Assembly (NCBI GenBank): GCA_015680685.1
Contig: MNCI01005014.1
Location: 32,036-96,035 of the forward strand
Length of the DNA: 64,000 nucleotides
Direction: 5' to 3'
Source: Gnetum montanum
Lineage: Eukaryota; Streptophyta; Gnetopsida; Gnetales; Gnetaceae
Below the pieces are notes generated by a model. That model did no database searches. It was given only the letters and a program-made list of their open reading frames with translations, and was not told the DNA's origin. This document shows positions 11,446 through 22,350 of the stretch, piece after piece (the stretch's first letter is position 1; every line of letters starts with the position of its first letter). The position numbers were made by a program, and so were the translations under genes.

Positions 11446-14254
11446 TTATGAAGGACCTTCATTGGCTTCAGGTATGTGTGGTAGCTGAGGTGGTTTTGGT
11501 TGTCTTGCTGTTGTTGCAACTTCAGGTGGAAGGAAAAAAGCATCTAGCAATGCCTTCATTTTCTCTTCTTTACTCCTAGGATCATTCATGATCCATGCAG
11601 CTTTGTCGAAGTGGGCTAGGGTACAAACATCCCAAGGACAAAGAAAAATAGGAAATAGCTCCTTAACATTGACAGAATAGGCCACAAACTACTTGTGTTG
11701 AATGTCAAATGCTTGGAGTGTGTCTTGTAATGCCTGTAGTCATTCATTTTTTTGGTCAAGTTCTCTACAACTAATCTTTGATCAATGAATTTTTCCTTAA
11801 GAACCTTTAGTTTAGCATTTTCCACTACAAAATTTTGCTTGGTGTCTTTATGAGTTTTGAACTCAGCCTCATATAATTAGTATGGATTAACCACTTACTT
11901 CTCAAGCTTAGATCATGGCCATTTGGTAGTCAGCATTGCTAGGTTTGCATAGTAGAGGTTGGACAACTCCATGTACTCTGACATCTCATCAATCTACAAA
12001 TCCTTCATGTGGATTTCTACCTTCTTGTAGGTATCAATCCCATTGGTGATGGATTGCCACATTTCTCTATGTTGTTGGAGTTGTTGGAGGACCTCATTAA
12101 CCTTTGCCTTCACTAGTTGGATATGCTTTCATTTATCTCCTTCTGTAGGCCAACTTAGACTTTGTAATGATTTTTAACTTTTTTAAATTTTAGAGCCTTA
12201 ATGGCTAATTTTTGGCACAAGACACATACCTTCTCCATGGAGAGATTATGATTCTCTGCTACCAATCTCCTTAATTTGATGTTTGTCCTAGTGAGATTCT
12301 CTTACTATTGATGGATAAGTTCTTTTAGTTGTTGTTTTTACACATCAACATTTTGTAGGCGATGATTTTTTGTAGTTAAGGATTCATTTTCTCGGTGCAT
12401 CTACATCAAGTCCTTCTGTATTGCGTGAGTTGCAGCTTCTGCTACTGACTGATTGAAGACCACCATTACCATTTCTCCCTCAACCCACTTAAGCTATTCT
12501 TGAAGCTTTCAAAAAGCTTCATCTTGTGTCAATGCAGGGTTGATAAGAGCAAGGTCAACAATTCGGGCATGCAATTTAGCAACTTTTGTAGCCAAGTGTT
12601 GATTATGTGCTTGAGCTATTTCAAGTTGCCCTTCTAAAATCAGGCACTTGCCCTTTTCCTCTAGCAGCTTTGACTGGGTCATAGTAATAATCTTTAGAAA
12701 ATAAAAGATATTTGGAATTAGTTTTCTAGTTCCCACCAATTGGTCCAACATTTCTTCATGCTAGGCCAAACTTAATCTATCACTAATTGTTCTTGTAGAT
12801 GCCTACACATCTCTTCATGTAGAAACATCTACTTTAGATATCGTAGGTGCATTAAATGTCTTAAAAACTCAATCAGCAATTATCTTTGCAACTCTCTCTT
12901 ACCCTTGGTGCTGCATCACTAATATAGTTGCCTCCTCAACCTCCTCCAAGTGCATTGAACAGGAAGTGACATTGCTAGAGATTTCTGGGAATAAATGATG
13001 TTGAGAGAGAGACACCATCACCTCTTGGGCACTTGGATTTGACCTCGTAGGCAACTTTGTTCATTAGGTAGAAAACATTGATCCACCTCCCTCCATCTAG
13101 GTAATTGTACAAGCCACTTCTCTGAGGTGACTAATGGTTGGTATGTACATAGATGGGTCTCCACCACTAGTTCCTACCTACTTCTCTCATTGATGTAAGA
13201 GCTACTTTTGGATCTTTTGCATGTACTCAATTGCACTACGGGGCCTCTGATGTTTGCTCATGAGTAGGTGGTAGAGGTGGTCGTTGCTACTCCTCTTCTA
13301 TGGTCATGGAAAGTGTCTTGTCTTTCATCATTTTAGCCCATGAAGCAACAAGAGCATGTCTGAGTGTATCATTTACATAGCAAACTATCCTTGACCTTTG
13401 CATAATTTTTTGATGAAGCAAGGAAAGGGTAGAATTTTTCTTCCATGTTCATTCTCCTTGAAGCACTTCTCTATTTCTAAAAAGATTAGTTATGGAAGAT
13501 TGGCTGGAAATTTTTCACTTAAAGTGATGCATGCCTAGGCAGAGAAGGATGTTACCTTACTAGGCCTCACCATTGGATTGAGGTGGTAGGCTGCTATCTT
13601 AAAATAGACTCACTCCACCAGTGTCAGCTTGCCAAACTCCTTGCGGTCAACCTCATAACACTATCAAGTCCTCTCCTTCTTTGCTCCAAGATTAGCTTGT
13701 GTGGATAACTCTACTAGTTGTGCTCCTACATTAGGCAATCCAAGGACCTATGTAATGGCTTCTAATAAATAGGATACTTGGATATCCTTGATTTTCATAG
13801 TGGCTCCAACTCTCTTGTTATTCTAGAAGAGATACATTTCTTTCATGGACCACTCTCCACTAGAAATGATGATTGGACACATGGGAGAGGCTTATAGTTG
13901 AGCTTTGGCATCTTCTGGAGCCCATTTAGGGAATGGCCCAAAGTTTAGTTCTTGAAGAACTGAGCATTGAATTTCATGGTTTCTGATTATGTTAAGGTAG
14001 GCCTATGTGAGTGTGACTTCTAGTCTAGGTATAGGGCTTGGTGCCTCACCTTGTTGTGAGTGTTCTGATGTAGCTTCTTCTTCGAGAATTTGTTGGAAAA
14101 ATTCCACCTTGACCTCATCTCTGAGGGGTCTTGTTGCATGGGTTTCCTCAACCTATTCTTGGCCATGTTCTTGTTGGCCTCTTCCTCCTCTGGGTCACTT
14201 CTCCTGTGGTTACAATCATTCTTACTCTTGCGGTCTCTTTGGTCTTGGTTCCAT
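11446..14254 (-). pseudogene. ORF3 of element C: about 936-codon additional ORF with coiled coils (broken)
   Basis: This is an extra gene between pol and the 3' LTR, same strand as gag-pol. The start (ATG, 14254-14252) directly follows an intron acceptor; the stop is TAA at 11446. In order: basic N-terminus (MEPRPKRPQ), a Glu-rich stretch, NFGPFPKWAPEDAKAQL, then VGATMKIKDIQVSYLLEAI, then VYFKIAAYHLNPMVRPSKVT and IFLEIEKCFKEN, then a long coiled-coil half (12750-11700; EGQLEIAQAHNQHLATKVAK) and a Pro-rich tail ending PEANEGPS. The same order occurs in D, B and (start only) A. By eye the YHLNP..SKVT..LIFLEIEKC region resembles the 'putative plant transposon protein' domain (PF20167), but this is unverified. 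Function unknown. Several stops disrupt it. Confidence 0.75.
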
Positions 14255-14548
14255 CTGTAATCACACATAACAACAAATTAGTAATTATTATGTAACTCAA
14301 AATGATTGGAATAGCTTTTCTCATAAGGGAGTTACATTTGGCTAAGGTATGATTATGGCTGGATGGATTAGATATTTAATTATTAATTTAATCTTTGGTT
14401 TACTGAAGTTGTTAAAGGGGTTAAATTTTTCAAAAATTTATGATTTAATAACATTTCATATCTTAACCATTTGGGGGAGTTAGAAAAAAGTTTAGAAAAT
14501 TTTCCATCAAAACCTTGGGGTTTGCTACCCCCACAACTAAGAGCTTAC
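14255..14548 (-). other. Predicted 5' UTR intron of element C ORF3
   Basis: In element sense, TTATTGAAG|GTAAGCTC (donor at 14548) is followed 294 bases later by TGTGATTACAG|ATGGAACC (acceptor at 14255), so the ORF3 ATG starts the second exon. D has the matching sites in decayed form (AAAG|GTAAAA at 57600; TGATTACCG|ATGG at 57920). E has TGATTGCAG at the same position, and A and B have TGATTNCAA. Conservation of the acceptor next to the ATG in five copies supports a real intron, but no transcript evidence is available here. Confidence 0.55.
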
Positions 14549-14649
14549 CTTCAATAACTACATGAGTTAGAGGCTTGGGAAGGTTTTGGGCTTTGAAAAA
14601 TTGCAAAAACTCCTTGGGCATTATGGACCAAATGAAAAAAATGCAAAGT

Positions 14650-14790
14650 GTTCAATGGTATTTATAGTATTTTGCATTGCGTTGATGGGGCCTAGTCAAT
14701 GTGATCTACTATGTTGATGGGGCCTTATCAACGTAGCTCTTGAGCTCTATTGACTTTCATTGACTTGGTCAAAACTTGAAAATTACAAAG
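14650..14790 (-). promoter_or_regulatory. U3-like internal promoter of element C ORF3
   Basis: In sense, two or more units containing GACTAGGCCCCATCAAC precede a TATA box (ATACTATAAATACC, 14657-14670), as in C's own LTR U3 (CATTGACTAGGCC.., then GGTTTATAAATAC). It lies about 100 bases upstream of the intron donor. The arrangement suggests a second promoter inside the element driving ORF3 alone. The homology is seen in the sequence; promoter activity is inferred. Confidence 0.55.
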
Positions 14791-16259
14791 AGATTTTGAA
14801 CAAAATTAGGGTCAAATGGAAGACCAAATAGCCTCGAAAATGATCAAAATGTGAGAAGAGGGTGTTGAAGTTTTAAAAATCAAGAAAATTAGGGAAAATG
14901 GTAAAATGGGATGGACTGTGAGAGTTTAAGGAACATAGAATGGTGTGCACAATGGAATATGTGAAAGATAGGATTGTAACAAAGCCTAAGGTAAGGAACT
15001 TAAATAACCAAACCAAGAGATATGTAAGTGGGTCCTTCCCATAGCAGGCATCTACCCTTGTTGCCCTTGCACAACCCTAGCTAAGGAGTTTGTGAGCGCC
15101 ACAGTTGATTAACGATCATGAAAAGTTAAGGACCAACCAAAAAGAATCTATCTAAGAATTCAAAAATGTCAAATTAAGATATTGGCCATAACATAGAAAC
15201 CAGTAGTGAGGTGAGTTATGGTAGCATAGATGGATGATTGAGAAGGTGAAATGGAATCCCAAATTGAGGTTGAAAGAAGCCCCTTATGAAATATGTGTTT
15301 AAAATGACCTACGAAGATCCATCCTTAGTCCAGATCAAAACCAGCATCTTTCAGTGACTTTGTATCTTCACTTCAAGACCAATCAGCCCACCCAAGACAC
15401 AAGAGTACTCCCATAAAATAACCATCATTCCATAAAGAGAAGTAGAAAGTGAGAGAGAGAGAGGGCCTTAGTTAGAGGGGATCTTCAAGCATGGGTGCAT
15501 GTCTTTCTAGTCCCATAACCAATGCTTGTAGCTCATTTATTTGTCTAAGGGGTGTGCTTTGAATTTCAATCATGTTATATATATATATATACATACATAC
15601 ATATATATATAGATGGGACCCACATCATGCAAAGACTTTATTTCACTTCCTATTAGTGGTTGTTATGGAATGGTAAGAAGTTCATGAAAAACACCCAAGC
15701 ACTCAAGTAAGTAAAAGAGTACAAGGAGTATTGAGTCTCCTTGAAGTCACATCCTCTACAAACCTTTGAATTTGTCCCAATTTCAGAACTAACAAGGTTA
15801 TCAATTGATTAAAAATTTCTTTAATGGAAGGGATCTCAAACTTGCAGAACAAGGAAAATCATAGAGTTTATTGGATTGGTGGATGATGTGGACTCACCGT
15901 CAATTCTATGAAAAACAAATCATGTCATAGAAATCAGATATTAGAATTCAAAAATAGAAACCAGACATCGATAATCACAACATTAAGCACAAGCCATCAT
16001 TCATAAACAACAGTGGCACTGTGTCCTGTGGCAACAAAGCACTTTTATTACCAAAAATAATGAAAATTCATAGTTAAATAAAACAAAACAAAGTAAAATA
16101 TATGAGAAAGTGTAAAATAATCAAGAAACGCTCAAAGGTACTAAAGATGGTGCAAAATTGAGAAAAATTTGAAAATCAAAAATTTGTAAAATAAATAACT
16201 TGTAAAATCAAAAATGTGAAAAAAAAGTAAAACAACTTAGAAGCTATATGGATCATTAG
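14791..16259 (-). other. Conserved non-coding region of element C between pol and ORF3
   Basis: No reading frame is supported. Block 2 is at 15020-15080 (sense GATGCCTGCTATGGGAAGGA) and block 1 at 15460-15560 (sense CTAGAAAGACATGCACCCATG, preceded by CAAAGCACACCCCTTAGACA). A (GA)n run (15453-15464) and a (TA)n/(CATA)n run (15576-15612) sit beside block 1; D and E have simple repeats at the equivalent sites. The A/T-rich tract 16060-16240 follows the end of pol. Confidence 0.6.
15576..15612. repeat. AT/CATA microsatellite
   Basis: An alternating TA run interrupted by CATACATACATA units lies within the non-coding 3' region of element C, in the loop position of a conserved imperfect hairpin. 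Confidence 0.85.
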
Positions 16260-17440
16260 CATGGATGGCCATCTCCCTCACAACTAAGTTGGAAGGAGGA
16301 GATCTAAAAAATGGAACAAGGTTGTCCATCCATCAAGGTGGTACTTGCACTGGCTTATCTTGGCTCTAGGAAAGGTTTCACTTGTTGGATGTTGACCAGT
16401 TGCTTTTTATTTGGGCTTTCAGGCTTGTAGATTAACATGGCTCTAGAGGAAAAGGTTTGATCAATTATATAAGGTCCCTCCCACAATGTTTGGAATTTTG
16501 TCTTTTGGGGTACATGTGTGGGATTCTAATAGAGAACCTTATCTCTTGGTTGAAGTTTTACTGTTTTTATTTTGAGGTCATGACATTGCTTTTTGAATGC
16601 CTTGTGCACCTCATAAAAAGATAGGGTCACCAATCGATTTTCATCTAGCACATTCAAGTTGATCAATCTTTCTTTTTATGCTAGACTTAGGTCAAGATCT
16701 AGATCACAAGCTGTTGAGAGTGTATAAAGCTCAAATTAAATTAGAAGTGTTGGAAGTTTTCCATATACTACCTTGTAGGGAGAATAGCCAATAGGAAGTT
16801 TCCATGTTGAGCGGTAAGCCTAGAGAGCATCGTTGAGTTTTGTACTCCAATCTTTCCTATATTTTTTGATGGTCCTTGTTAAGATCTTTGTGATCTCTTT
16901 ATTAGTTACTTCTACTTGACTGTTGGCTTGGGGGTGGTAGCGTGTTGTTCATTTATGTTCAACCCCCAAGTGTTGCATCAACTTTCTAAAAGTGGCACCT
17001 ATGAAATGAGTTCCATTGTCAGAAATTAGTGTACATGGAACCCCAAACTTGTTTACAACATTTTGTTGTATAAATCTAGCAGTGTAGATGATGTACAATT
17101 AATAATGATTACTACCCATTTTGTGTAGTAGTTGATTGCTATGATGATATACATCTTTCCATTGAACATGGGTGTGATGGAACCCATGAAGTCAACACCC
17201 CATATGTCAAAAGGCTGTAGTGGTTGTATCCACTATTAAGGACCTTCCATTCGAGTAGTCTTCCCACCATATCATTGACAAATTCACAAGACCAAAAAAA
17301 TTGGTGGGCATCCCTGAAGATTGTAGGCCAATAATATCTTGCCATTAGGACTTTTATGGCTATACATCTCCTTGCATATTGGCCTTTGCAAGGCCCTTCG
17401 TGAGCATCCTAGAGAACACGTAGTTGATCTTCATCAGGGA
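16260..17440 (-). pseudogene. Integrase domain of element C (broken)
   Basis: Integrase would insert the cDNA. In minus-strand sense, the N-terminal zinc-binding region lies at about 17440-17250 (RYYWPTIFRDAHQFFWSCEF), followed by the catalytic core with MGVDFMGSITP near 17190, the second Asp in DNGTHF at about 16993-17012 and the catalytic Glu in HPQANSQVEVTNKE near 16912. A C-terminal region continues to about 16310, where the TKIGQCKYHL-like tail matches D. Stops and frame shifts are present. The D,D,E triad is still legible, unlike in D, where the Glu region is destroyed by a poly-C artefact. Confidence 0.75.
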
Positions 17441-19304
17441 CACACCAATGAATCAAGCCATGGGTGCAGACCTTGTAAAGGTGTTTATTGATTTATATGA
17501 GGTATTTGGCTTGATGAAGAAATTGTTTCTTCTTTCTAAACTAAAGATCTTGTGGCATCTCCTGAGTGAGAAGATAGGTGAGAATGTCATTATACCATAT
17601 TGTTTCTATGAGTGTTTGGTTGTTTAGTGCTCTTGTAAAGAGGAGTTCATTTGAAAACTAATTGAGGAGTAGGCTCTCCTCCTTTTTATTATTTCATCTT
17701 AAGTAAGAGAAGTGGTCAGTGAATACATTTTTTTATCCCTTTTCGATCAACCATTGTGAGATTGAATTCTTGCAAAATCACAAGCCACTGTATGATATGA
17801 GGACTCACCATTGGCTTGTTCATGAGGAAGTGGATTGCAATGTGGTCCATGTGCACAAATACTGTGTAGCCAAGCCCACAATGCTTGAAATTTTCAAGAG
17901 CATACACCATTGACATTCATTCTTTCTCTATTGTGGTATAATTCAACTATCCACCCACAATGCTTTAGCTTGTGTAATGGATGTAATATGGACATTTGTT
18001 TATCATCACTGCTTCCAAGGCATAATTAGATGCATATGTCATTATGTGAAATGGTCTGGACCAATCTAGTGCCTATAGAATTTGAGTTTCTATGAGTTTC
18101 TTCTTTAGTAGTTGGAATGCATGTTTGCACTCCTTGGTCCAGATGAACGAAGCATCCTTCTTTGTAAGCTCGACCAATAGCTTTGCAATCTTAGAGAAAT
18201 TCTCTATGAATTGCTAGTAGTAGTCAATGTGTCCAAGGAACGATCTAATATCTTCAACTATCTGTAGTTGATGTGTAATTCCTTGGATGATCCTTATCTT
18301 TTCTAAATCTACTTCAATCCCTTCTTGTGAAATTTAGTGTCCTAACATAATGCCTTCTTGGTCCATGAGATGACTCTACTACCAATTGAGCTGTAGGTTT
18401 GTTTCAATACATCTCTTTAGTACTTTCTTAAGGTAGTCCAAGTCTTACTCAAACATAGCTCCATAGGTGGAGAAGTCATCCATGAAGACTTCCACACCAC
18501 TACCGATCTACTGTTGGAAAATACTAACGACTAGGCATTGAAATGTTGTAGGGGCATTACACAAACTGAATGATATCTTACAATATGAAAAATTTCCCGA
18601 GGGACTCATGAATGTTATCTTGGCCTAATCTTTTGGTGCAATTTGGATTTGATTATATCCACTATAACCATCCAAGAAGCTATAATATCAATGCTTGGAT
18701 ATGGTGTCCAACACTTGATCCACAAATGATAATGGAAAATGATCTTTAAATGTTGCCATGTTCAATAGCCTAAAGTCGATGTAGACCCACCACTTGCCAC
18801 CTTTCTTCGGTACAATTACAAGTGGGCTAACCCCCTCACTATCCATGATGGGGTAGATGAACCCTGCCTTAAGGAGTTACTCTATTTCCTCCTTGATGAT
18901 TTGCTTCAATTTGGGGTTTAGCCATCTTTGTGGCTGGCTTCTTGGCTTCATGGACAGGTTAGTGTAAATGTGATGTTGGCATATCCTTGGATTGATTTTT
19001 TTCCACTTGGGATATGACCAAGAAAAGGCTATTGGACATTTGTCAACCAGTTGTAATAGCTTTTATTTTGTTTAGGAGCAAGCTTGGCATTGATTATGAC
19101 TAATTTACCATTGTTTAAAAGTGCATATTCCATGTCGGCTAGTAGAGTTCTTAGCTCTAGGGGGTCCTGCTTGAAGTTATCATGGATTTCCAACTCTTCC
19201 CAATAGATATCATCATTTTCATCATTAGAGAGTTGGTAATGAAATTGCTCAAGTTCATCCATGCTTCCAACATAAGTACATGTTAGGCTCTCAGTTGGTT
19301 CCAT
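17441..19304 (-). pseudogene. Reverse transcriptase and RNase H of element C (broken)
   Basis: RT would copy element RNA and RNase H would remove the template. In minus sense: the linker with SLTCTYVGSMDELEQFHYQL (19304-19029), then RT from about 19010. RT has a KKGGKWWVYIDFRLLN-like motif near 18790 and the catalytic VFMDD box at 18475-18489. RNase H follows, with FKHCGLGYTVFVHMDHIAIH and LQEFNLTMVDRKG (17916-17716). Order and motifs are typical of Ty3/gypsy. The frame is broken by stops at many former Gln and Trp codons. Confidence 0.8.
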
Positions 19305-19520
19305 GCATAATGTGCTACTATTTAAGTCAGTTATCAGTCACTGAGTGCCCTCCTATTTTGTGGCTATTGTATATAGACACCTTTGAATATATGTCTCTTG
19401 TGCACACTAATTGCACACTTTGATGTATGTACTTGTGATGGACCAAACCTTTTGCACACAATTTCACTCATTATCGCTATATGTGATGCATGGAATATGC
19501 TTCTTCTCTAACTTTCCAAA

Positions 19521-19870
19521 TTAATTTTCCTTGGATATTTTCAAGGAGAAGTCCCTTATGCCCATATGTGCATTGACTGTACTTAACCAAGCCCTTCCCA
19601 TAATGATGGGAAAGTCACCTTTGTAGTTTTCAATTTTGATCACTAGAAAATAGGCGAGATAGGGCCACCCACAAACTATGGTTATAATGTCCTCTACTAA
19701 TCCCAAAGAAATAGTAATTGATTGATCTTCCAATTCTAGATGGATGTTACTCAAGAAGTGGTAGGTTCCAGGTCTTGTACATGTCATGGAAGATGAGATT
19801 GACACTAGAACCAAAATCAAGAAGAGCCTTACATGGCTCATGTCTAATGATCTATAGGAAAATGAGAGAA
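19521..19870 (-). pseudogene. Retropepsin-like protease of element C (decayed)
   Basis: In minus sense: a catalytic-loop remnant CKALLDFGSSVNLIF (D-F-G in place of D-S/T-G), then MYKTWN, ELEDQSITISLGLVEDI, WPYLAYFLVIKIEN and FPIIMGRAWLSTVNAHMG. The layout matches the proteases of A, B and D. The catalytic triad is altered and the frame shifts between the active-site loop and the rest, so it is inactive. Confidence 0.75.
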
Positions 19871-20299
19871 CTTCATGGGTTAGATCTTTTTATGGGAAGA
19901 TTACTAGCCTTGATCCAATTGGAAATAGCATGAGTTAGCATCATAGTGTGGATTCGAGGTAGTTTTTGGTTTGAAGGGCACTCAAAGATATTTGATGTAG
20001 AGGATGAGGGTATTGGATATGCAGGGTAATTAGCTATACTAGGTTGTGAGGGTTGGAGAGGATTGTTGGGTGGAAAGAAGGATCTTTTTCTAGATCGATT
20101 TTCTAAACCACTTGGCTAGAAAGCTAGTTGTGAATGTACAACTTTGTAGCATTTTGTTGCTATAGCTGTGGTAATGGAAAAGGGGGTAACTAGGTTGATG
20201 GTAGAGGTGTATTTGCATATGGATGTAGAGGATGGTATGGATATGGGTTTTCTGCTTGAGTATATGATGAATGTGTTCAATGATACTGCAAAGGGTAAT

Positions 20300-21954
20300 A
20301 GTGATGCTGGAATGAGGCATGACTTGCAAAATTTCTTGGAGAGATAGGTTATTGAACATATTATCCATATGGATCTGATTGCCTATAAGGATACTGCTAC
20401 CTTGGTAGCAACATTCCTCACGATTGTGGTTGGTGCCATTGTTGGTATTGCTCATATGGTTTTGGTGGTGTTCCACTTAAAAAGTAAGCCTATTGTTGTT
20501 GGTGGAACTACTTTGGATNGATGGAAACACCCCTTTAGATGTTCGTATTGATAGATGTCATAACTAGCATCATCTTTGGACTTTGTCTCCATAACTTCCT
20601 CAACAGTAGCAATTTTTCCCTTACCTCTTTAGTAGGCATGTTCAACTTCTTTTCAATTCTTGTGATTACGATAACTATTGTTCTCTTTGGATTATTTAGC
20701 AATCTTCATAGTAGTTTGGAATTTTTCATCCAGAGAGTCCCATAATTTATCAACCTTTTCCAAAATATCAAAAACAAATTTATGGATGGGCAAGGTTTTC
20801 CTGTTCATCACTTCATCAAGTGGTGATGCCTCCTCATCACGAAATCAACCCTCCCATTTCCTAATGGAAGGGTCCCTATTATACTCTTTTGAAACTTACC
20901 TTCTTCTTGTGCTACTTGCTCTATTAGCCTTTGGATCTAATGAGTTCTTAGTTCGGAAAATCTCCCTTGGGCAATCTATGATGTGGCAAACTTGTTCCCT
21001 CTAGAAATAACCATGGCCATGGCATCGGTGTGAGAGTGAAAAATATCTACCCATACCATCATCCAAGGGTTTATGTGTTTCTTGTTTCCATATTTGTATT
21101 TTCCTCCTCATATTAGACACTTTAGAGTACATTTAATATTTTTCGTTGAATAGCTCCAACATGGTACTCCATCTACAAATAGATTTTGACTCCAAAGACT
21201 GGTACCAACTTTTAGCTTCCTTAATGAGTGTCCTAGGGAAGAGCTTGAGTTTTTGCCATTTATTTTCTATGTTCTCTAAGGCACAAGCATCATGGAAAGC
21301 TTGAAGATGTGTTTATGGATTAGAGTTGTATCCCCCTCAAATCTTGGGGTATTATTCATGTTTAAACACTTGATCCTACTATCTTTCACATGCCTAGTTA
21401 GGATCTTTACTACCTCTGCAATGTTGAGTATGCTTTGAGTTGACAAAAAAGGTTCATCATCATCACTGCATTGATGACATTGATGATGGTTTCAGCCACC
21501 CCTTTAATCTTGGTGGCCTTCATGATCATTATTGTCTCGTTGATCACCTTCNGAAGGGGTGGCTGAAACCATCATCAATGTCATCAATGTAGTGANAGTA
21601 GATGAAGAGGAATGTTTAAAATTAGATGAAGAGGATGGAGGAGAAGGTGGACTGCCATTTCCACCATGGTGTCCACTACCATGTTTTCACTCATTACAAT
21701 TACCATCCTTAGATCACTTGCTATTGTGATGTTTACTTGAGTCCCTCCCCTAATTGTCACTTTTTCCTAAACCAGGCTAATGAATAGTGGATCATAGGTT
21801 TAGGTTAACACTCTCATTGGCAACAATAAGGGGTGGAGAGTTTTCATGTTAAGAACCCTCAAAGGAAGGATCCTCATTATCATCTTGATTTAGTAGTAAT
21901 AATGGGTTACTAAAGTGTTTCCACTTTGTAAGCTCATGGTGCTTTGCTTGGTGT
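20300..21954 (-). pseudogene. gag of element C (broken, 5' end in assembly gap)
   Basis: The visible start, PLLLLNQDDNEDPSFEGS, aligns with D's gag about 115 codons in, so the N-terminus is hidden by the n run. The Retrotrans_gag-type region lies about 21400-20900. A charged segment equivalent to VDKLWDSLDEKF of D follows at about 20760-20690. Next is YDIYQYEHLKGC, in which both first Cys of the CX2CX3HX3C motif have become Tyr (TGT to TAT). The tail (20476-20090) is rich in His, Gln, Tyr and Pro. An artefactual inverted duplication disrupts 21472-21596 and an n at 20519 lies near the knuckle. Confidence 0.7.
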
Positions 21955-22350
21955 NNNNNNNNNNNNNNNNNNNNNNNNNNNNNNNNNNNNNNNNNNNNNN
22001 NNNNNNNNNNNNNNNNNNNNNNNNNNNNNNNNNNNNNNNNNNNNNNNNNNNNNNNNNNNNNNNNNNNNNNNNNNNNNNNNNNNNNNNNNNNNNNNNNNNN
22101 NNNNNNNNNNNNNNNNNNNNNNNNNNNNNNNNNNNNNNNNNNNNNNNNNNNNNNNNNNNNNNNNNNNNNNNNNNNNNNNNNNNNNNNNNNNNNNNNNNNN
22201 NNNNNNNNNNNNNNNNNNNNNNNNNNNNNNNNNNNNNNNNNNNNNNNNNNNNNNNNNNNNNNNNNNNNNNNNNNNNNNNNNNNNNNNNNNNNNNNNNNNN
22301 NNNNNNNNNNNNNNNNNNNNNNNNNNNNNNNNNNNNNNNNNNNNNNNNNN
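21955..22350. other. Assembly gap of 396 n
   Basis: The gap covers the inner end of C's 5' LTR, its primer site and the start of gag. The homologous stretch in D (about 49235-50000) is roughly 765 bases, so the run is probably undersized by several hundred bases unless C has a deletion. Confidence 0.8.

Noticed and set aside
14007-14270. Plus-strand frame MSVTSSLGIGLGASPCC.. and its relative on the minus strand at 58168-57962
   Set aside because: Both are antisense shadows of the start of ORF3 in C and D; the sense frame has the conserved start, splice acceptor and domain order.
15576-15612. CRISPR-like or satellite array
   Set aside because: A simple dinucleotide/tetranucleotide repeat with no spacers; plant nuclear context.
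20090-20476. A 128-residue His/Tyr/Gln-rich minus-strand frame as an independent gene
   Set aside because: It is the Gag C-terminal tail of element C; D has the same composition at 51600-51950.
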